NCBI GenBank assembly: GCA_030247555.1
Contig: JAOTSD010000002.1
Span: 62,001-126,000, forward strand
DNA: 64,000 nucleotides
Direction: 5' to 3'
Origin: Siculibacillus sp.
Lineage (GTDB): Bacteria; Pseudomonadota; Alphaproteobacteria; Rhizobiales; Ancalomicrobiaceae
Part shown: piece by piece, positions 1 to 7,099 of the stretch
Layout: each line of letters starts with the position of its first letter
How positions within the stretch are numbered: the first letter of the stretch is position 1
Translations under genes and position numbers: made by a program
The notes under the pieces: generated by a model
The model's input: the letters and a program-made list of their open reading frames with translations, nothing else
Database searches by the model: none
What the model was told of the DNA's origin: nothing

Positions 1-1144
1 CGATGTGGTGCCAGTCGATCAGTCCCCAGGCGACCAGGAACAGCACGCCGGCCATGGCGGCGAGCGGCATGTAGACCGCATAGGGCGCGAGAGCGAAGAC
101 CAGCACCATCAGCAATCCGCCCGCGACGATCGCCGCCAGCGGCGTCCGCGCCCCGGCGTCGTAGTTCAGGCCGGAGCGATTGAACGACCCCGTCGCCACG
201 TAGCCGGAGAAGAACGATCCGGCGATGTTGGAGAGCCCCTGGCCGAAGAACTCCTGATTGGCGTCGATGTGCTGGCCGGAGCGGACCGCCAGCGCCCGGG
301 CGATCGACAGCGCCTCGGTCAACGCGAACATGGTCATCGCCACCGCGGTCGGGGCGAGATCGCGCCAGACGTCCGGATCGAAACTCGGCGCCGACAGCGG
401 CGGCAGGCTCGACGGCAGCGCGCCCACCGTGGCGAAGGTCGCACCCGCCGCCTCCTTCAACAACACCCCGACCAGCGACCCGACCAAGATCGCCACGATC
501 ATGTAGGGAACGCGCGGAAAGCGGTTGCGCACCACGATGCCGGTGGCCAGCGTCGACAGACCGATGGCCGCCGTCGGCCAAGAGATGCTGCCGAAATCGT
601 GCGCGACGTGCAGCAGCACCTCGTGGGGATGCGCTCCGCGCGGAATCGCCAACCCGGTGAAGTTCTTCACCTGATTGATGGCGATCAGCACGCCGGCTCC
701 GGCGGTGAAGCCGATCACCACCGAATGGGAGATGAAATTGACGATCGTGCCGAGCTTGAACAGCGCCATGACGATCTCGAGCACGCCGACCATGAAGGCG
801 ACGGTGAGCGCCAGCTTCACGTATTCGGCGCTGCCGGGCTCGGCCATACCGGAGAGCGAGGAGAACAGGACGAGCGATGCCGCCGTCGTCGGCCCGGACA
901 CCAGATGCCAGGACGAGCCGAAGAGAGCCGCGACGATCGCCGGGACGATCCCGGCATAGAGGCCGTATTCCGGCGGCATGCCGGCGATGGTGGCGAAGGC
1001 CACGCCCTGCGGCAGGACGACGACCGCGCCGGTCAGGCCGGCCATGAGGTCGGCCCGAACCGTCTGGCGGTCGAGCATCGGCATCCAATGCAGGAAAGGA
1101 GCCAGATCGGGCATGATGGCGCTGAGGCGCGACGCGGCGGCCAC
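1..1144 (-). CDS. SulP-family anion (sulfate) permease, 3' end outside window
   Basis: This is a polytopic inner-membrane transporter of the SulP family, which moves sulfate or related anions. About 381 codons are visible, and the C-terminal part, where a STAS domain would lie, is cut by the window edge. The GTG start at 1144 has a GGGGAGAA ribosome site about nine bases upstream. A later ATG at 1114 is possible. The N-terminal region carries the SulP signature, with PQGVAFATIAGMPPEYGLYA and a hydrophobic GPTTAASLVLF stretch, followed by many membrane helices. It is last in line behind sqr and the dsr genes on the same strand, so export of sulfate made by sulfide oxidation is a reasonable guess. 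Two hairpins separate it from sqr, so it may be transcribed separately. The substrate is inferred. Confidence 0.9.
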   Translation of the reverse strand, partial: MAAASRLSAIMPDLAPFLHWMPMLDRQTVRADLMAGLTGAVVVLPQGVAFATIAGMPPEYGLYAGIVPAIVAALFGSSWHLVSGPTTAASLVLFSSLSGMAEPGSAEYVKLALTVAFMVGVLEIVMALFKLGTIVNFISHSVVIGFTAGAGVLIAINQVKNFTGLAIPRGAHPHEVLLHVAHDFGSISWPTAAIGLSTLATGIVVRNRFPRVPYMIVAILVGSLVGVLLKEAAGATFATVGALPSSLPPLSAPSFDPDVWRDLAPTAVAMTMFALTEALSIARALAVRSGQHIDANQEFFGQGLSNIAGSFFSGYVATGSFNRSGLNYDAGARTPLAAIVAGGLLMVLVFALAPYAVYMPLAAMAGVLFLVAWGLIDWHHI

Positions 1145-1178
1145 GGGCGGATTCTCCCCAGGAGACGACGTTCCGGCG

Positions 1179-1201
1179 CCCGCGTCGTTCCTCGACGCGG
1201 G
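1179..1201 (-). repeat. stem-loop upstream of the SulP gene
   Basis: Perfect 9-bp inverted repeat, CCCGCGTCG and CGACGCGGG, with a 5-base loop. It lies between the sqr terminator-like hairpin and the permease start. No T-tract follows it, so it is more likely an RNA structural element than a terminator. Confidence 0.5.
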
Positions 1202-1221
1202 TGGGGTCGTCCTTCGTTCGT

Positions 1222-1253
1222 CAAGAACCGGCGCCGCGGCGAGGCGGCGCCGG
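1222..1253 (-). terminator. terminator-like hairpin after sqr
   Basis: Perfect 10-bp stem, CCGGCGCCGC pairing with GCGGCGCCGG around a 6-base loop, starting about ten bases after the sqr stop. On the minus strand it is followed by TTCTTG, a poor U-tract. It could act as an attenuating terminator between sqr and the SulP gene or as a 3' mRNA stabiliser. Confidence 0.5.
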
Positions 1254-1262
1254 ATGATTTTG

Positions 1263-2540
1263 TCAGGTGGTCTTCTTCAGCTTGCCGATGCCGAGAAAGT
1301 CGAGCATCGCCTTCTCGTAGAAGGGCTCACTCTCGCCGCGACGCATCTTGCGGATGAAGTACTTCTCGAAGCCGATCTTGGCCGCATGGACCCACTTGCC
1401 CGACGACGACCAGTTGACGTTGCGCGGCGGGATCTGCGGCTGGGCGACGAAGGCGACGCCCGAGTCGCCGAAGTCGGCCAGACACACCGCGTTCCAGGTC
1501 GCTTCGTGGCTCGCCTCGCCGCCCCGCAGGATCTGGCCGATGTTGAGGGCGGTCGCCGTCACCATCGACTCGATCATGAAGCCGGTCTTCGGCACGCCGC
1601 ACGGCACCGGGGTCGGTCCCATCGGCGCGATGGCGACGCAGACGCCGACCGAGAAGACGTTGCGGTACTTCGGGTTGCACTGGTGCTTGTCGACAAGGAT
1701 GAACCCGCGCGGATTGACGAGACCCTCGACACCCCGCACCGCGCCGATGCCGCGGAAGGCCGGCAGCATCATCGCGAAGCCGAAGGGCAACTCCTTCTCG
1801 GCCTTCACCGATCCGTCGTCGGCGATCTCCTCGACCACCATCTTGCCGGAGTCGACCTTCTTAACCCGCGTCGAGGTCATCCACTTGATGTGGTGCTCCC
1901 GCATCTCGCTCTCGAGCAACCCCTTGGTGTCGCCGACGCCGTCGAGGCCGAGATGGCCGACGTAGGGCTCGGAGGTGACGAAGGTCATCGGCACCTTGTC
2001 GCGGATCTTGCGACGGCGCAGTTCGGTGTCGAGGATGAAGGTGAACTCGTAGGCCGGGCCGTAGCACGAAGCGCCCTGCACCGCGCCGGTGATGATCGGC
2101 CCGGGGTTCTTGCAGAACTCGTCGAAGGCGACCGCCGCCTGTTCGGCATGGTCGATGTGGCAGATCGACTGCGTGTTGCCGGCCGGCCCGAAGCCCTCGA
2201 TCTCGTCGAAGGCGAGTTCGGGCCCGGTGGCGATGATCAGGAAGTCGTATTCGACCTCCGAGCCGTCGACGAGCTCGATCTTGTTCTGATCGGGATGGAC
2301 CCTGGCCGCCGGGATCGCCTTGAAGTCGATGCCGCGCTTGGCGAAGGTCGGCGCCAGATCGATCTGGATGTCCTCGCGCTGCCGCCAGCGCACCGGAATC
2401 CAAGGGTTCGAAGGCACGAAATGATACTTCGCATCCTTGGTGATGACGGTCAGCTTGTCGCCGGGGCGCAATTGATCCTTCATCTCGTAGGCCATCACGA
2501 CGCCGCCGAGACCGGCGCCGAGAACCACCACGTGTGCCAT
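1263..2540 (-). CDS. sqr: sulfide:quinone oxidoreductase-like flavoprotein
   Basis: This is a 425-residue FAD-dependent oxidoreductase that would oxidise sulfide at the membrane and pass electrons to quinone. The N-terminal dinucleotide fold has GAGLGG at residues 8-13 followed by YHFVPSNPWIPV, typical of SQR-like flavoproteins. Cysteines fall at about 127, 159 and 314, and the last sits in CGVPKTGF near the flavin. Two of these match the positions of the redox cysteines of classical SQR, and the third is displaced. The ATG at 2540 has an AGGAGG site five bases upstream, so a much longer in-frame extension is rejected. It follows the DsrC-like gene after 212 bases and may have its own promoter. 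The SQR subtype cannot be fixed by eye, and flavocytochrome c-type sulfide dehydrogenase is a weaker alternative. Confidence 0.85.
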   Translation of the reverse strand: MAHVVVLGAGLGGVVMAYEMKDQLRPGDKLTVITKDAKYHFVPSNPWIPVRWRQREDIQIDLAPTFAKRGIDFKAIPAARVHPDQNKIELVDGSEVEYDFLIIATGPELAFDEIEGFGPAGNTQSICHIDHAEQAAVAFDEFCKNPGPIITGAVQGASCYGPAYEFTFILDTELRRRKIRDKVPMTFVTSEPYVGHLGLDGVGDTKGLLESEMREHHIKWMTSTRVKKVDSGKMVVEEIADDGSVKAEKELPFGFAMMLPAFRGIGAVRGVEGLVNPRGFILVDKHQCNPKYRNVFSVGVCVAIAPMGPTPVPCGVPKTGFMIESMVTATALNIGQILRGGEASHEATWNAVCLADFGDSGVAFVAQPQIPPRNVNWSSSGKWVHAAKIGFEKYFIRKMRRGESEPFYEKAMLDFLGIGKLKKTT

Positions 2541-2752
2541 CGAACCCTCCTGACCATCTGGCCGTTCACGCTCCCCCGAGCGCCCGGCCGTTGCTTGTGT
2601 CCCGCGTGTCCGGCTCTGGACGGCCGCTTCGCGGGGTGTCCGATCGACCGATCGTTTCTCGAACATATTCCCATATTCGCATTTCCCGAAACCGCGAAAC
2701 CACCGACGGTCCGGGACTTTCAGGCGCGCCCGCGCCGCGGCGATCGCCCCCT
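2541..2752 (-). promoter_or_regulatory. upstream region of sqr with AT-rich repeat
   Basis: This 212-base gap holds no convincing gene. An AT-rich patch at 2661-2680 stands out from the GC-rich surroundings. On the minus strand it carries two copies of GAATATG or its variant GGAATATG, ending in GTTC. The patch could be part of an sqr promoter or operator, for example for a sulfide-responsive ArsR-type repressor, but no -10 or -35 boxes are clear. Confidence 0.35.
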
Positions 2753-3085
2753 TCAACCCGTGCTCCAGACCCTCGGCCGCCGCATCCCGGCGATCTTGCA
2801 GGCCTGTTTGACGTAGCCGTAGGGAAAGAGCTCGAAGAGCCGGTTGCGCGGAGCCCCGAATTCCGCCGTCAGATGCTTCATCGCGAAACGGGCATCCGGC
2901 GACACCTGATGGTGCTCCTGCCACGCACGCATGAACCGGACGACGGACCAGTGCTCCTCGGTCAGCTCGATGCCCTCTTCCCCGGCGGCGATACGGGCGA
3001 AGTCCTCGCTCCAGTCCGCCGGGTCGAGGAGGTACCCCTCCGCATCCCGAAGACCGTCCCAAGCCTTCGCCGGCTCGCCTCTCAC
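2753..3085 (-). CDS. DsrC-family protein with only one of the two C-terminal cysteines
   Basis: A 110-residue DsrC/TusE/RspA-family protein. The family fold is clear from GYLLDPADWSEDF, LTEEHWSVVRF and FELFPYGYVKQACKIAG. In true DsrC two cysteines near the C-terminus carry sulfur as a trisulfide. Here the upstream one (CysB position) is kept as C96, but the near-terminal one (CysA position) is replaced by Trp107 in RPRVWSTG. TusE keeps the other cysteine and RspA has neither, so this pattern is uncommon. The GTG start at 3085 overlaps the dsrN stop as GTGA and has a strong GGGGGAGGA site, which implies translational coupling to dsrN. A start further upstream inside dsrN is unlikely. It may be a sulfur carrier with a different partner or a regulator; the role is unknown. 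Confidence 0.88.
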   Translation of the reverse strand: MRGEPAKAWDGLRDAEGYLLDPADWSEDFARIAAGEEGIELTEEHWSVVRFMRAWQEHHQVSPDARFAMKHLTAEFGAPRNRLFELFPYGYVKQACKIAGMRRPRVWSTG

Positions 3086-4656
3086 CTGTCCTCCCCCCGC
3101 ATCACCGCCGCCGCGGCACCGCTCAGGCTCCGGCCCGCCCAAGCTCCGCCGGTCGGCGCCAGGCCGGTCGGCTTCGATCGCGCCGCGGCCGCCCGCGCCC
3201 GCACGAAGGCGACGAAACGCTCCGCCCAGCGCGCCCGCGAAGTGTCACGCAGATGGGTGAAGCTCGCCATGGTGTTGGCGACGACGATGCCGTCGTCGGT
3301 TCCGGTGATGCCGTCGCCGCGCACCACCCGGTAGGCGAAGCGACACCCCGGTTCGAGATTCTCGAGCCGGGCGTAGTGGAACTCGTGCGCCTTGACCCGC
3401 AGGGGCGAACCCGTGTCCGCCGGAGCCGGCCAGGGCATCGCCGCCGTCTCCTCCATCACGACGAGACCACGACCCTGCGGCCGGTCCTGGACGACCGCGT
3501 CGCCCGGCACCACCCCGACCATCTCACCCACCTCGCCCTTCCAGGCGATGGAGCGGGCGAGATACATGAGGCCGCCGCATTCGGCGTAGATCGGCAGCCC
3601 CTCCCCCGCCGCCCGGGCGATGTCCCGGCGCAGCGAGGCGTTGGCCGCGAGCCGACCGATGTGGCTCTCCGGAAAACCGCCGCCGATGAAGAGACCGTCG
3701 ATCCGCGGCAGGCGCGGCGTGTCGAGCGCCGAGAAGTAGGTGAGCCGCGCCCCCGCCCGCTCCAGCGCCTCGAGGTCGTCCTGATAGTAGAAGCAGAAGG
3801 CCGCGTCGCGGACGACGCCGATGGTCACCGGCTCCGCCTCGGCCGCGGCCGCCGGCCGCGTCACGACGTTCGCCGTCACGTTCGGCCGATGACCGTGGGC
3901 CGGACGTCGAGCGATCTCGATCACCGCGTCGATGTCGACATCCGCCGCCACCGTCTCGGCGAGGTGGGAGACGATCATCTCGACGTTGTCGGTCTCCTGC
4001 GGCGTCGTCAGGCCGAGGTGACGCTCGGCCACCGCCAGATCGGCGGAACGGCCGATGCAGCCGAGCACCCGCAGGTCGGTGTAGCGCTCGAGCGCCTGAC
4101 GGAGCTTCGTCTCTTGCCGCGCCGTCGCCACTCGGTTGAGCACGATACCGCGGATGTCGACCTCTCGGTCGAACACCTGATAGCCCATCACCAGCGGCGC
4201 GATGCCCCGCGTCATGCCGAAGGCGTCGAGCACCAGAACCACCGGAGCTCCGACGAGCTTGGCGAGGGCCGCGGTCGAGTCGCGTCCCTCGAGGTCGACA
4301 CCGTCGTGCAGACCCTTGTTGCCCTCGATCAGCTCGAAGTCGACACCCTCGCCGTGGGCGGCGATGGTCGCTTCGATCTCGGACGGGTCCTGGGTGTTGA
4401 AGTCGAGATTGTAGCAGGGCCGCCGCGTGGCGCGCATGTGCCACAGCGGATCGATGTAGTCCGGGCCCTTCTTGTAGGTCTGGACCACCAGGCCGCGCGC
4501 CGTCAGCGCCGCCGCCAACCCGGTGGTGAAGGTGGTCTTGCCCGACGACTTGTGCGCCGCGGAGATCAGGAGACGCGGCCGGACCGCCCCGAAGCGCGGG
4601 CCCGGCCCGCTCGAGGCGGTCACGGCGGTCGTCCCCATCTCACGAGGCGTCTGCAT
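3082..4656 (-). CDS. dsrN: DsrN, siroheme amidase (CobB/CbiA-like)
   Basis: A 524-residue protein of the cobyrinic acid a,c-diamide synthase family. In dsr operons the member is DsrN, which uses ATP and glutamine to amidate siroheme, the prosthetic group of DsrAB. The N-terminal synthetase domain has the P-loop-like AHKSSGKTT near residue 35 and KKGPDYIDP. The C-terminal class I glutaminase-like domain has its nucleophile in YAECGGLMYLA, near Cys360, and a matching histidine in MASFTHLRD. The ATG at 4656 overlaps the end of dsrP by 17 bases; a second ATG at 4638 lies just past the dsrP stop and could be the true start. Cobalamin synthesis is a less likely role because no cob genes are adjacent. 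Confidence 0.9.
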   Translation of the reverse strand: MQTPREMGTTAVTASSGPGPRFGAVRPRLLISAAHKSSGKTTFTTGLAAALTARGLVVQTYKKGPDYIDPLWHMRATRRPCYNLDFNTQDPSEIEATIAAHGEGVDFELIEGNKGLHDGVDLEGRDSTAALAKLVGAPVVLVLDAFGMTRGIAPLVMGYQVFDREVDIRGIVLNRVATARQETKLRQALERYTDLRVLGCIGRSADLAVAERHLGLTTPQETDNVEMIVSHLAETVAADVDIDAVIEIARRPAHGHRPNVTANVVTRPAAAAEAEPVTIGVVRDAAFCFYYQDDLEALERAGARLTYFSALDTPRLPRIDGLFIGGGFPESHIGRLAANASLRRDIARAAGEGLPIYAECGGLMYLARSIAWKGEVGEMVGVVPGDAVVQDRPQGRGLVVMEETAAMPWPAPADTGSPLRVKAHEFHYARLENLEPGCRFAYRVVRGDGITGTDDGIVVANTMASFTHLRDTSRARWAERFVAFVRARAAAARSKPTGLAPTGGAWAGRSLSGAAAAVMRGEDR

Positions 4657-5833
4657 TGCTCACCCCGTCGCCCTGCGGCAGCAGGCGGAACACGCGCATC
4701 GCCACCATCGCCAGCACCAGCGCCAGCCCCGCACCCCCGAGGCCGAGGCCGAGTTCCGGCAAGGTCGGCACGTAGCTCGCCACCACGCCGTCGTTGAACG
4801 AACTCGTCACCTCGTAGCCAGGGAAGAGCTCGAGCGGATAGGCCTGACCACCGATGATGATGACGTAGATGTGGGCGAAGCCGCCGATCAGCACCAGCAC
4901 CGACCCCACGATCTCGCGCTGGCGGGTGACGCCGGTGCGACCGTAGAGCATCGCAATCGGCACCAGCGTCCCGAGGATCACGTAGAGACCCCAGAACAGC
5001 AGCGTGTAGAGGCCGCCGTCGAGAAGCAGGTAGCTCTCCCAGCCCACCCGCCAGGCGGTGTAGATCGAGGTGAAGTGGAACACGCCCGAGAAATAGAGCA
5101 CCGACCCGACGAAGATCACCAGGAGGCGCATCAGTCGCTGCAGCAGTTCATCGCCGAGGCCGCGGCTGGCCGAATTCTCCAGCGCCAGACGGATCAGGAT
5201 GAACACGGCGAGGCCGTAGGCCAGCGACATGGCTATGAACAGCGGCGCCAGCACCGCCGAAGCGTAGGGTGAACGCGCGATCAGGAAGCCGAAGATCGAC
5301 CCGGTACCGGTGGTCAGCGTCAGGCGCCAGAGGAAGGCGACGAGACCGACGTGGGGCGTGTACCTCGCCCAAGTCCGCGTCATCTGCACCACCAGATAGG
5401 CCACAACCACGGCGATGAAGCCGGAATAGAGCAGCACGTTCCAGGCGAAGATCGAGCGGAAATTGTAGTTGGTCATCGCCACGGTCAGCCGGTCCGGCCG
5501 CCCGAGATCGAGCACCAGGATGGCGAGGCCGCCGACCAGGAAGGTGATCGCCAGCACGCCCGACAAACGCGCCTTCGGCTTGTACTGCATCTCGCCGAAC
5601 ACCGAGCCGAGCGAGGCGATGTTGAGCACACCCGAGGCGATGACGATCAGGAACACGGCGAAGACGTGCGGCAGGCCCCAGACGATCTCGTTCGACATGC
5701 CGGTGACGATGTGGCCGTTGTGCTCCATGTAGAGCGCCGACGCCGCACCGATCGCCACCACCATCAGGAGTGCGCCGAGCAGTGCCCAGAACCTCTGACC
5801 ACCCTGGCATTCGGTATAGACGATGTTCGCCAT
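4640..5833 (-). CDS. dsrP: DsrP, NrfD/PsrC-type integral membrane quinone-interacting subunit
   Basis: A 397-residue membrane protein with about ten hydrophobic helices, belonging to the NrfD/PsrC family. It is the quinone-facing subunit of DsrMKJOP and works with the iron-sulfur protein DsrO and the cytochrome DsrJ. Family features include the early GLPHVFAVFLIVIASG helix, DLGRPDR, and the acidic and basic residues around NYNFRSIFAWN. The start at 5833 has a GAGG site and lies nine bases after the dsrO stop. The length and the position between dsrO and dsrN match known sulfur-oxidiser operons. Confidence 0.95.
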   Translation of the reverse strand: MANIVYTECQGGQRFWALLGALLMVVAIGAASALYMEHNGHIVTGMSNEIVWGLPHVFAVFLIVIASGVLNIASLGSVFGEMQYKPKARLSGVLAITFLVGGLAILVLDLGRPDRLTVAMTNYNFRSIFAWNVLLYSGFIAVVVAYLVVQMTRTWARYTPHVGLVAFLWRLTLTTGTGSIFGFLIARSPYASAVLAPLFIAMSLAYGLAVFILIRLALENSASRGLGDELLQRLMRLLVIFVGSVLYFSGVFHFTSIYTAWRVGWESYLLLDGGLYTLLFWGLYVILGTLVPIAMLYGRTGVTRQREIVGSVLVLIGGFAHIYVIIIGGQAYPLELFPGYEVTSSFNDGVVASYVPTLPELGLGLGGAGLALVLAMVAMRVFRLLPQGDGVSNADAS

Positions 5834-5842
5834 GGGTCGTCC

Positions 5843-6625
5843 TCACAGGTTCCGGTAACGCACGCCCGGGTCGACGCCGAGGTCGCCGCGGATCTGCATC
5901 GTCGCGTAGGTCGCGATCACCTTGGAGATCTCGGATTTCGGATCGGCGATGTCGCCGAACATGATCGCTCCGCCCGACTTGGCGCAGGCCTCGACGCAAG
6001 CCGGAGCGACGCCCTTGTCGACGCGGTGGACACACAGCGTGCAGCCCTCGACAGTGCCCATGCCGCGCGGCGCGTGCGGCTTCTGGTCCTCGAGCGCCTC
6101 GTGGACGAAGGAGCGCGCCTTGTAGGGGCACGCCATCATGCAGTAGCGGCAGCCGATGCAGCGGTGCCGGTCGACCAGCACGATGCCGTCGGCCCGTTTG
6201 AACGAGGCGCCGGTCGGGCAGACGTCGGCGCAGGGCGGCTCGGCGCAGTGCTGGCACATGACCGGCGCCGAACGCGTCGCACCCGACTTCGGGTCGCGCA
6301 GCGTCACCTTGCGGATCCACTGCGGATCTGTCGCCGGCTTGCCGGTGGTCTTCCAGCCGTTCTCGGTCTGGCAGGCGGTGACGCAACCGGTGCATCCGTC
6401 GACGCACTTGGAGACGTCGACGAGCATCCCCCAGCGCTTCTTCGGATCGGCGCCGGCGGCCTCGGCCTCGGCGGTGCCGTAGGCGAAGAGCGTGACGCCC
6501 GGCGCCAGCGCGGTCGCGCCGGTCGCCACCGCACCGGCGAGGAAGCCGCGCCGCCCCTCGTCGACCTTCCCGGCCTCCGACCCGCAGCCACAGGAGCCGC
6601 CGCAGGATTGCGAACCTTCGGTCAT
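5843..6625 (-). CDS. dsrO: DsrO, periplasmic iron-sulfur protein
   Basis: A 260-residue ferredoxin-like subunit of DsrMKJOP. A twin-arginine signal is seen at residues 25-36 (RRGFLAGAVATG), so the folded protein is exported through Tat, after an unusually Cys/Gly-rich leader that starts EGSQSCGGSCGCG. Four cysteine groups follow: CVDGCTGC, CQHCAEPPCADVC, CIGCRYCMMAC and CTLC with a later PACVEAC, enough for up to four [4Fe-4S] clusters. The ATG at 6625 overlaps the dsrJ stop as ATGA and is preceded by GAGG. It is expected to pass electrons between the periplasmic cytochrome DsrJ and membrane DsrP. Confidence 0.95.
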   Translation of the reverse strand: MTEGSQSCGGSCGCGSEAGKVDEGRRGFLAGAVATGATALAPGVTLFAYGTAEAEAAGADPKKRWGMLVDVSKCVDGCTGCVTACQTENGWKTTGKPATDPQWIRKVTLRDPKSGATRSAPVMCQHCAEPPCADVCPTGASFKRADGIVLVDRHRCIGCRYCMMACPYKARSFVHEALEDQKPHAPRGMGTVEGCTLCVHRVDKGVAPACVEACAKSGGAIMFGDIADPKSEISKVIATYATMQIRGDLGVDPGVRYRNL

Positions 6626-7095
6626 CGAGCGACCTCCTCGGCATAATCGGCGAGCGCGGCGAGCGCCGAGGCCGGGACCTCGGACGTGGCGTCCGAGGCC
6701 TTGACCTTGGGCTCGGGCCGCGACGCGTGACATTCGAAACAATCGACCTTCACCGCCGCGTAGTCGTGGCAGGCGCGGCAGAAGTGCTGCGGCGAGGAGA
6801 CCGTCTCGTGACCGCCCTTGCCGTCCGAGACGGCGTGGCAGTCGATGCAGCCGGTGAGCCGGCCGCCCTCCACCCGCTCGCCCTGACGCACCGACAGGTC
6901 GCGTCCATGCTGGAGCATCGACATGTGGCTGCGCCGCATGACGTCCGGAGGAGCCACGCAGGACCCCGCCGTCGCCTTCGGCACGGTGGGCAGCGGCACC
7001 TCGCCGGCGTGAGCGCCGATGATGCCGGCCAGAACCGTCATCACCAGGAGGCTCACCACCACGATCAGCCGCTCGAGGGACGATCTCTCGCTCAT
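6622..7095 (-). CDS. dsrJ: DsrJ, periplasmic triheme cytochrome c
   Basis: A 157-residue c-type cytochrome of DsrMKJOP, held in the membrane by an uncleaved N-terminal helix (about residues 8-28). Three heme sites are visible: CIDCH (83-87), CRACH (106-110) and CFECH (119-123). Cys46 in GSCVAPP matches the cysteine known in DsrJ as an unusual axial heme ligand. It starts four bases after the dsrL stop with a good site (GGGAGTGAGG) and shares ATGA with dsrO, so the genes are translationally linked. Confidence 0.95.
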   Translation of the reverse strand: MSERSSLERLIVVVSLLVMTVLAGIIGAHAGEVPLPTVPKATAGSCVAPPDVMRRSHMSMLQHGRDLSVRQGERVEGGRLTGCIDCHAVSDGKGGHETVSSPQHFCRACHDYAAVKVDCFECHASRPEPKVKASDATSEVPASALAALADYAEEVAR

Positions 7096-7099
7096 CGCC

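Noticed and set aside
5..1357. Open frame on the plus strand at the left edge
   Set aside because: It is antisense to the SulP permease and is composed of Arg/Gly/His-rich shadow sequence with no ribosome site.
2541..3062. N-terminal extension of the sulfide:quinone oxidoreductase
   Set aside because: The frame is open upstream but the sequence is Arg/Gly-rich, overlaps the DsrC-like gene, and the ATG at 2540 has an ideal ribosome site next to the FAD-binding motif.
3082..4656. Cobalamin synthesis gene cobB/cbiA
   Set aside because: Position right after dsrP and absence of other cob genes favour DsrN, the siroheme-amidating member of the same family.
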